Origin: Neobacillus mesonae
GTDB taxonomy: Bacteria; Bacillota; Bacilli; Paenibacillales; Paenibacillaceae
Direction of reading: 5' to 3'
DNA length: 64,000 nucleotides
Assembly (NCBI GenBank): GCA_023715865.1
Contig: JAMBOW010000009.1
Coordinates: forward strand, 1-64,000
The position numbers and the translations under genes are program-made. Of this stretch, positions 58,459 through 64,000 are shown piece after piece. The stretch's first letter is position 1. Each line of letters starts with the position of its first letter. The notes below the pieces were generated by a model that worked only from the letters and a program-made list of their open reading frames with translations, was not told where the DNA came from and did not search any database.

Positions 58459-59445
58459 ATGGAAACTACTATATGGGTATTAGGGATTGTTATATTCCTC
58501 GCGCTGGCCTTTGACTTTATCAACGGCTTTCATGATACCGCGAATGCCATTGCAACGTCGGTATCCACCCGCGCCCTGACACCGCGCCGTGCCATTCTCT
58601 TGGCAGCCAGCATGAACTTTGTCGGTGCATTGATGTTTACAGGGGTTGCGAAAAAGATTGGGGGAAGCGTTGCGGATCCCACCACCTTGGATAACGGGAT
58701 TAATATCGTCATAGCGACGCTTATTGCCGCGATTGCTTGGAACCTTATCACCTGGTGGTTCGGGCTTCCTTCATCGTCCTCTCATGCTCTTATCGGGGCA
58801 CTTGCCGGTGCGGTGTTTATCGGAGAGAGTGACAAGCTGAATTGGTCAGGATTTGTGGAAATTGTGGAAGGACTGATTTTATCACCGATCATTGCTTTTG
58901 TGATCGGTTATATCGTGATGACTTTGCTGAAGTGGATTTTTGCTAAGCGAAGTCCGCATACGGTAAACAAAGGCTTCCGTACAATGCAAATCTTTACGGC
59001 TGCGCTCCAATCCTTTACGCACGGTACAAATGATGCCCAAAAAGCGATGGGGATTATTACGTTTGCGCTTGTAGCAGCCGGCGTTCAGGATAACATGGAA
59101 GTACCGCTGTGGGTTAAAATTGCAGCGGCAACGGCGATGGCAGGCGGTACTGCTATCGGCGGTTGGAAGATCATCAAGACGATGGGTACGAAAATCTTCA
59201 AAATCGAACCGATCAACGGTTTCGCGGCTGACTTCTCGGCAGCATCCGTCATCTTCTCGGCAACACTGCTTCACCTGCCGGTAAGTACGACGCATGCCAT
59301 TACTTCCGCGATCCTCGGGGTAGGTTCGGCTAAGCGTTTCAAATCGGTAAGATGGTCGCTTGCAGGCCGCATTGTCGTTACCTGGTTTATCACCATTCCG
59401 ATTTCCGGTTTTCTTGCCGGCGTTATTATGTGGTTATTCTTCTAA
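58459..59445 (+). CDS. pit: low-affinity inorganic phosphate transporter Pit
   Basis: 328-residue PiT permease with about ten membrane helices. The two family signatures GFHDTANAIATSVSTRAL (~24-41) and FTHGTNDAQKAMGI (~187-200) are intact, with the repeated N-D/T-A motif of phosphate binding. Takes up metal-phosphate or phosphate with protons. It follows the DUF47 gene after 14 bases in one operon. Confidence 0.92.
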   Translation: METTIWVLGIVIFLALAFDFINGFHDTANAIATSVSTRALTPRRAILLAASMNFVGALMFTGVAKKIGGSVADPTTLDNGINIVIATLIAAIAWNLITWWFGLPSSSSHALIGALAGAVFIGESDKLNWSGFVEIVEGLILSPIIAFVIGYIVMTLLKWIFAKRSPHTVNKGFRTMQIFTAALQSFTHGTNDAQKAMGIITFALVAAGVQDNMEVPLWVKIAAATAMAGGTAIGGWKIIKTMGTKIFKIEPINGFAADFSAASVIFSATLLHLPVSTTHAITSAILGVGSAKRFKSVRWSLAGRIVVTWFITIPISGFLAGVIMWLFF

Positions 59446-59463
59446 ATATAGATACGAAATAAA

Positions 59464-59517
59464 AGAACCCGGATCTCGCAAAGCTGTGGATTTATTTTGC
59501 GGGATATCCGGGTTCTG
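59464..59517. terminator. Rho-independent terminator
   Basis: AGAACCCGGAT/ATCCGGGTTCT perfect outer stem with CGCAAA/TTTTGCG inside, 18 bases after pit. The 3' tail is only moderately T-rich. Confidence 0.8.
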
Positions 59518-59784
59518 CATTCGTAAAATGTGGAAAATGTTTATAACTCTGTGAATATGGGGACATCTAAGCAAGAAAAACCTCATATAAAAAGTTATCC
59601 ACTTGTGGATAGTGAATACGTAATTTACATACAACACTTTAGAGAGTGATATCATATACTGCTTTACGGCAGTGCAAAGTCCAAACTTACCTTTTTGTCC
59701 AAGATACATAGGGACCAGGCAGGTTCAGGGCTTTTTTGTTCCGTCATCTTCATAGGAAGGGCGTGTTGCTGTATCATTCGGACG
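59518..59784. other. spacer with paired DnaA-box-like sites
   Basis: No gene is seen. TTATCCACTTGTGGATAG at 59597-59614 contains two overlapping, opposed DnaA-box-like sequences. A single such pair may titrate DnaA or be chance. Confidence 0.4.
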
Positions 59785-60738
59785 ATGGCCATAACTCATG
59801 ATCACAAGTTGGTAAAGGATGTACAGCTGCTAGATACAAAACCCGATGATTATTATTTTGTTTGGGCAGATTTTATAAGTCCGACAGAAGAAGAATCGGC
59901 ACTTCTTGCAGATTACTTTCATTTTCATCCGCTTGCTATTGAGGACTGTCTGCATGTGCTCCAGCGTCCCAAGCTGGATTACTATGAAGACGTACAATTT
60001 ATGGTGCTTCATGCCATTCGGAGTGAAGAAGAGGAGCCTCATGAAGTCGATATTTTTCTAGGCTCTAACCTGTTGGTCACTTTTCATCATGAAGAGCTTA
60101 CGGAGATTGATCAGGCATGGGAACGCATAGGTCAACAGGCAGAAGAGCGCACGGTATGGAGTAAGGCGCCCATAGCTGCTGCGTATACCGTGATGGATAA
60201 GCTGGTCGATGGATATTTCCCAGTCCTGTTTGCAATTGAGGATGAGCTCGCGGAGCTGGAGGGAAGAAGTGGCAAGGCGCCGATGGAAGAGCTCGTGAAT
60301 CAAGTATTTCTGATCCGAAGCAGGCTGCTACGAATGAGAAGAACTATCGTGCCGATGCGAGATTTGCTGTATCGAATGCTGAATTCACAGCATATCCAAG
60401 GAACGGGACGCGGAGATCACAAGCTGTATTTTGCGGATATCTATGACCACCTGCTGAAGCTGACCGATATGCTGGAGGCGGATCGGGAGATGACGGCGGA
60501 TCTCAGGGACAGCTATATATCAATGAATTCGGATCGAATGAACAACATTATGAAGACGCTCACGGTCATTACGACTATTTTCATGCCGCTGACACTGATC
60601 GCCGGAATTTACGGAATGAACTTTTATCACATGCCCGAGCTTGCCTACCGATATGGGTATCCCTCCGTTATTTTGCTGATGATCGTGCTTGGATCAGGGA
60701 TGATGATTTGGTTCAAGAAGCGGGGCTGGTTCAAATAA
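59785..60738 (+). CDS. corA: CorA-family Mg/Co transporter
   Basis: About 318-residue CorA protein. The cytoplasmic domain (~1-250) has FHFHPLAIEDCLHVLQRPKL and YYEDVQFMVLHAI, and the pore end has TVITTIFMPLTLIAGIYGMN with the ion-selecting G-M-N signature, then a second helix and the basic tail KKRGWFK. ATG 59785 has no close binding site; GGAAGGGCG would fit an ATT/ATC start nine to twelve bases upstream (product opening I-R-T-M-A-I). Confidence 0.9.
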   Translation: MAITHDHKLVKDVQLLDTKPDDYYFVWADFISPTEEESALLADYFHFHPLAIEDCLHVLQRPKLDYYEDVQFMVLHAIRSEEEEPHEVDIFLGSNLLVTFHHEELTEIDQAWERIGQQAEERTVWSKAPIAAAYTVMDKLVDGYFPVLFAIEDELAELEGRSGKAPMEELVNQVFLIRSRLLRMRRTIVPMRDLLYRMLNSQHIQGTGRGDHKLYFADIYDHLLKLTDMLEADREMTADLRDSYISMNSDRMNNIMKTLTVITTIFMPLTLIAGIYGMNFYHMPELAYRYGYPSVILLMIVLGSGMMIWFKKRGWFK

Positions 60739-60769
60739 AGAATGTCCGTAAGATCGTGATAAAAAATAG

Positions 60770-60809
60770 AAGCACCCTCGCTCTTAAGATAGATGCGAAG
60801 GGTGCTTTA
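60770..60809. terminator. terminator
   Basis: AAGCACCCTCGC with GCGAAGGGTGCTT (one bulge) between corA and the converging VrrA-like gene. Confidence 0.75.
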
Positions 60810-60843
60810 TGAGGTGTTCTTGTTCTCGATCAGCCGAAGGCTG

Positions 60844-61479
60844 TCATCTCTTTTTTTTCTTGTAGGATGAGGGGGAGTAGGGCTTGGAGGAAGTAGTTCT
60901 ACGGCGTTTCTTGGTCGTCGTAGAGGCGGTTTTGCGTCTGCGTTTCTTCCTAGGACGGTAATAACTATCCTCATAAATGCGTGAAGAGGAGGATTCTTCT
61001 GCTTTTTTGCTCGCAGCCGCGGCTCCAAAGGGCAGCATTCCTGCGAACAGCTTCATCATCGGCGCCATTTGCTGTACTCCGTTGACGACCTGCTGCACCT
61101 TCCCCATTCCATTGACGATCCCGTCAATGCCGCCTATACGATCAAACAAACCTTTAAGATTGCTAAAGTTATTGCCGATACCGCCTAAATTGCCGAGCAG
61201 TCCACCGGAGGAAGCAGCCGCGGTCGTTTCGGTTACTGCGACCGCAGCCGCATCCTGGGCGACCTGGTTTACTGGGTACACAGGCGCTTGTTGACCATAG
61301 GATTGAGGCAGCATTTGAGGCTGCTGCTGACCTGGAGGCAATGCATAGGTTTGTGCAGATGTATCCGGCAATGGCTGTGGATTGTTATATTGAGGAATTC
61401 CTGGATATGGAGAGAATTGGTTGGGGTCTGTGAAAGCCCGAGCATGCCGGCTGCGTCTTCTGTAATATTGTTGAGACAT
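60844..61479 (-). CDS. VrrA/YqfQ-like protein
   Basis: 211-residue protein of low complexity: Gln/Pro-rich start (NPQPLPDTSAQTYALPPGQ), a Gly/Asn middle (SGGLLGNLGGIGNNFSNLKG), a helix (GKVQQVVNGVQQMAPMMKLF), and a very basic tail of Lys, Arg, Ser and Thr. This is the VrrA/YqfQ layout. AAAGGA precedes ATG 61479. The role is not known; the basic tail could bind nucleic acid or wall polymers. Confidence 0.75.
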   Translation of the reverse strand: MSQQYYRRRSRHARAFTDPNQFSPYPGIPQYNNPQPLPDTSAQTYALPPGQQQPQMLPQSYGQQAPVYPVNQVAQDAAAVAVTETTAAASSGGLLGNLGGIGNNFSNLKGLFDRIGGIDGIVNGMGKVQQVVNGVQQMAPMMKLFAGMLPFGAAAASKKAEESSSSRIYEDSYYRPRKKRRRKTASTTTKKRRRTTSSKPYSPSSYKKKKR

Positions 61480-61995
61480 GGGTAGATCACATTCCTTTGC
61501 GCATGGTTTAGTATAGTGTATGTTCATGAGCCCTTCAGCGTTTAAGAAAATCCCCGATTTTCCATGATATTGGCGGATTTGGGCAGTGGCCTACCATCCT
61601 TTGGAGGTTAAGAAATATGGGGATCAGTATACGCAGATAAGTCGCATATACACTTGTGGATAAAAAATTGAAGAAAGATAAAGGAAAAGAAATATCGGAG
61701 CACGAATATCTTTAAATCCGGATATATAACCAATTCTTATAAATAATTTCAGCGCTTGCTGAAAATTTGTTTTAAATACGTCGATAATATAGGCAAGAGG
61801 ATTCATATTCCATTGCAAACCCGTGCTTTATGGTATAATGTAGTTTGGCGTATGGTGTTAAAGTATTACAGGTGTACATAATCGCGGGTGCTGAATGTTT
61901 TCATTCTGCATTGCGTGAAAACGGTAACGCTTGAAATACCGATATAGTGTAGTTAAAATAAAGTAGTATTCATAGTAACCTTAGGGGATGATGAC
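61480..61995. other. divergent intergenic region
   Basis: 516 bases without a gene. A consensus DnaA-box (TTGTGGATAA, i.e. TTATCCACAA on the minus strand) stands at 61654-61663. The region near 61840-61960 should hold the yerC promoter. Open frames on the minus strand here lack protein-like composition. Confidence 0.5.
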
Positions 61996-62286
61996 ATGCA
62001 GCTGAAGAAGCTAAATGATAAAAGTATAGATCAATTATTTGAAGCGATTTTGACATTGAAGGATATTGAAGAGTGCTATGTCTTCTTTGATGACCTGTGC
62101 ACTGTAAACGAAATTCAGTCGCTGTCACAGCGTCTTGAAGTAGCCCGTATGCTCGGCAAAGGCAACACGTATAACCAGATCGAATCCGAGACTGGTGCAA
62201 GTACGGCGACGATTTCCCGTGTGAAACGCTGCCTGAACTATGGCAATGACGGCTATAAAATGGCGCTGGAGCGCCTGGGACGTTAA
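61996..62286 (+). CDS. yerC: YerC/YecD family TrpR-like protein
   Basis: 96-residue helical DNA-binding protein: FEAILTLKDIEECYVFFDDL, LSQRLEVARMLGKGNTYNQI and SETGASTATISRVKRCLNYG, which holds a Trp-repressor-type helix-turn-helix. Members are widespread in Bacillota; a role in trp or other amino acid control is not proven. Directly followed by the chelatase gene, so probably one transcript. Confidence 0.9.
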   Translation: MQLKKLNDKSIDQLFEAILTLKDIEECYVFFDDLCTVNEIQSLSQRLEVARMLGKGNTYNQIESETGASTATISRVKRCLNYGNDGYKMALERLGR

Positions 62287-62289
62287 GTG

Positions 62290-63057
62290 ATGAAGAAGCC
62301 GGGAGTTCTGATTATCAGTCATGGATCGAAGGATCGGGGCTGGACCGAGCTTGTAGACAATGCGGTATCGCAGCTGTCTTTGCCTGAAGGAATTCCTGTG
62401 TACGCTTCCTTTCTGGAAAATGTAGCGGGAAGGCTCATTCAAGACGGAATCAATCACCTGGAGTCACTAGGGATTACGGATATTTTGGCCATTCCGCTGT
62501 TTATTTCGGCAGGAAGCACCCATGTAGATGAGATAGGATATGCGCTTGGAACAAAGCCTTTTCCTGAGAAAGAGACCGATCTTGAACCCTTCCGCGTGAA
62601 AGCACAGGTTCATTTTGGACAGCCGCTGCACGATGATCCTCTGCTGGCTACCATGATATGGGATAAGCTGCAGCCTTTCTCTAAGGATCCTTCGAAGGAA
62701 GTGATCCTGCTGATTGGCCATGGCAGCCGGCATGATGGATTTCTTCAGCGCTGGGAGCAAGGATTCTCTACGCTTGCAGGCAAAGTAAGGGAGATCAGCG
62801 GCGCTTCACAAGCAGATTTCGCGCTTTTGAATCCAGACCGGATCCGAGATAAGGCGGCTTATTATATAGAACAAGGATATCGTGTTCTCGCTATGCCGCT
62901 CTTTTTGAGCGCGGGTTATTTTACGAATGTAGAAATACCGAAGCGGTTAGATGGAATAGAAGTAGAGTACAGCGGAGATCGTACCCTTCTACCGCATCCA
63001 TTGCTTCATAACTGGATTGAGGAGCAAGTGAAATCGATGCTTCAATCGTTGAAGTAG
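62290..63057 (+). CDS. CbiX-like sirohydrochlorin chelatase
   Basis: 255-residue protein with two CbiX half-domains: the first has VLIISHGSKDRGWTEL with catalytic His10, the second IGHGSRHDGFLQRW near residue 141. Two halves in one chain is the long CbiX/SirB-like form. It should insert cobalt or iron into sirohydrochlorin; no other cobalamin or siroheme gene is nearby. GTG-ATG at 62287 and 62290; the ATG is used here. Confidence 0.85.
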   Translation: MKKPGVLIISHGSKDRGWTELVDNAVSQLSLPEGIPVYASFLENVAGRLIQDGINHLESLGITDILAIPLFISAGSTHVDEIGYALGTKPFPEKETDLEPFRVKAQVHFGQPLHDDPLLATMIWDKLQPFSKDPSKEVILLIGHGSRHDGFLQRWEQGFSTLAGKVREISGASQADFALLNPDRIRDKAAYYIEQGYRVLAMPLFLSAGYFTNVEIPKRLDGIEVEYSGDRTLLPHPLLHNWIEEQVKSMLQSLK

Positions 63058-63107
63058 GGGCTAATATTATAAAAGTGCTGCGAATACAATAGAATAAGGG
63101 AATAGAT

Positions 63108-63173
63108 GCCTGGCCGATTGTTCTTTGATTTATAGGTTTAACGAACCGAAATAAAGACGACGGCCGGCTTTTT
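63108..63173 (+). terminator. possible terminator
   Basis: GCCTGGCC (63108-63115) can pair with GGCCGGC (63162-63168), one bulge, followed by TTTTT. The loop is long (46 bases), so it is uncertain. Confidence 0.4.
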
Positions 63174-63327
63174 GTTGTATAATAAACTATTGTGATATGT
63201 GAATAATGGACATTTGGACACTAACCTGAGGTTTTTTTGGGAATAATAAGAAATAGTCTTATAATTGAGTAGAGTTCATTTTATCTCTATAATTGGATAA
63301 TTGCTAAAAGTAGGTGGCGTAAGGATT

Positions 63328-64000
63328 ATGACGATGAAAAAGGCGAGATTGATTTATAATCCGACGTCCGGTCGAGAAGAAGCGAAGAGAAGACTTGCAT
63401 CGATATTGCAGCGTTTGGACGAAGGCGGGATTGAAGCTTCCTGCCATGCGACAACAGGCGAAGGTGATGCGACGAGAGAAGCTTCAGAAGCGATTGACCG
63501 CGGATATGACATGATTATTGCTGCTGGGGGAGACGGAACCTTGTACGAAGTCATCAATGGGATGGCTGGCAAGGAAAATCGTCCGCCGCTTGGCGTATTT
63601 CCTCTGGGAACGACGAATGATTTTGCGAGAGCACTCGGGATACCGAGACATTGGGAAGATTATTGCGATATGGTTATCCGCCAGGAGACACGTCCTGTCG
63701 ATCTCGGGCTTGTAAACAATCGTTACTTTATCAATATTGCAGGCGGAGGTACACTTACGGAGCTGACGTATGAAGTGCCAAGCCGTCTGAAGACGATGAT
63801 CGGTCAGCTTGCCTATTATATGAAGGGCATGGAGAAGATGATCAACCTCGCCCCGCAGGAGCTGTATATCAAAGCCCACGGGCAGGAAGATATCCATGAT
63901 GAATTCATGCTGTTTCTTATTTCGAATACGAACTCGGTCGGCGGGTTTGAGAAGCTGGCGCCAGGAGCAACGATTGATGACGGCCTGTTTGATGTCATTG
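63328..64000 (+). CDS. dgkB: diacylglycerol kinase DgkB (partial)
   Basis: The first 224 codons of a lipid kinase run off the window. The DAGK catalytic domain shows RLIYNPTSGREEAKRRL, the nucleotide motif AAGGDGTLYEVINGM, FPLGTTNDFARALGIPR and VDLGLVNNRYFINIAGGG. DgkB recycles diacylglycerol from lipoteichoic acid synthesis to phosphatidic acid. GTGGCGTAAGG precedes ATG 63328; ATG 63334 is an alternative. Confidence 0.92.
   Translation, partial: MTMKKARLIYNPTSGREEAKRRLASILQRLDEGGIEASCHATTGEGDATREASEAIDRGYDMIIAAGGDGTLYEVINGMAGKENRPPLGVFPLGTTNDFARALGIPRHWEDYCDMVIRQETRPVDLGLVNNRYFINIAGGGTLTELTYEVPSRLKTMIGQLAYYMKGMEKMINLAPQELYIKAHGQEDIHDEFMLFLISNTNSVGGFEKLAPGATIDDGLFDVI

Noticed and set aside
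59597..61663. Replication origin suggested by DnaA-box-like sites
   Set aside because: Only two loose sites 2 kb apart, no dnaA or dnaN gene and no AT-rich unwinding region with clustered boxes.

Overview
The window looks like a chromosomal segment of a Paenibacillus-type member of the Bacillota. Low-to-moderate GC, strong AGGAGG-type ribosome binding sites with frequent TTG and GTG starts, a ykkC (guanidine-I) riboswitch ahead of an SMR pair, a sigY-yxlCDEFG-like operon, YerB, YerC, VrrA/YqfQ-like and DgkB proteins and a copper amine oxidase N-terminal domain protein all fit that group. Identification rests on recognised families and local signals only; no database search was run.

Layout. 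1-14 kb: end of an rRNA operon (5S), then lipoproteins, a SUKH-domain protein, a DMT exporter divergent from an AraC regulator, a riboswitch-controlled guanidine exporter pair, small membrane proteins, a Crp/Fnr regulator beside a broken DUF4386 gene, a DesK/DesR-like two-component system with a DUF418 protein, a GNAT enzyme and a KapD-like exonuclease. 14-30 kb: an AT-rich accessory zone with many short, mostly single-gene units (methyltransferase, DUF3139, ECF sigma/anti-sigma pair, secreted and membrane proteins, lipoprotein, acyltransferase, hydrolase) and several broken genes. About 15 copies of a palindromic element (arms TTAAGCTAAC and GTTAGTTTAA, centre GGGCAG or GGGAAACG) and related terminators separate these units. 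It resembles an integron-like cassette array, but without a recognisable integrase here and without canonical attC cores. Its right side truncates an MmyB-type regulator.

30-37 kb: an aminoglycoside-phosphotransferase-like kinase, an ACR3/bile-acid-symporter-like carrier, an AraC regulator divergent from a DUF2264 protein, and the SigY-like operon encoding an ECF sigma factor, small membrane proteins and an ABC exporter. 37-42 kb: a carbohydrate ABC importer operon (binding protein, two permeases) ending with its probable LacI-type regulator; a matching operator lies in the promoter region.

42-64 kb: a diguanylate cyclase, Ohr peroxidase with a possible OhrR site, a deaminase, a GNAT gene behind a leader-peptide attenuator, ilvA, a large repeat surface protein, hydrolases, a DODA-type dioxygenase, DoxX, YerB, a phosphate transport pair (DUF47/PhoU-like regulator plus Pit) with a candidate PhoP box, a CorA-type metal channel, a VrrA-like protein, YerC, a CbiX-like chelatase and the start of dgkB. 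This last part reads as conserved core chromosome.

Several genes (methyltransferase, short-chain dehydrogenase, DUF4386, two membrane proteins) are broken by one-base shifts or a stop. These may be true decay or assembly indels; sequence alone cannot say which.
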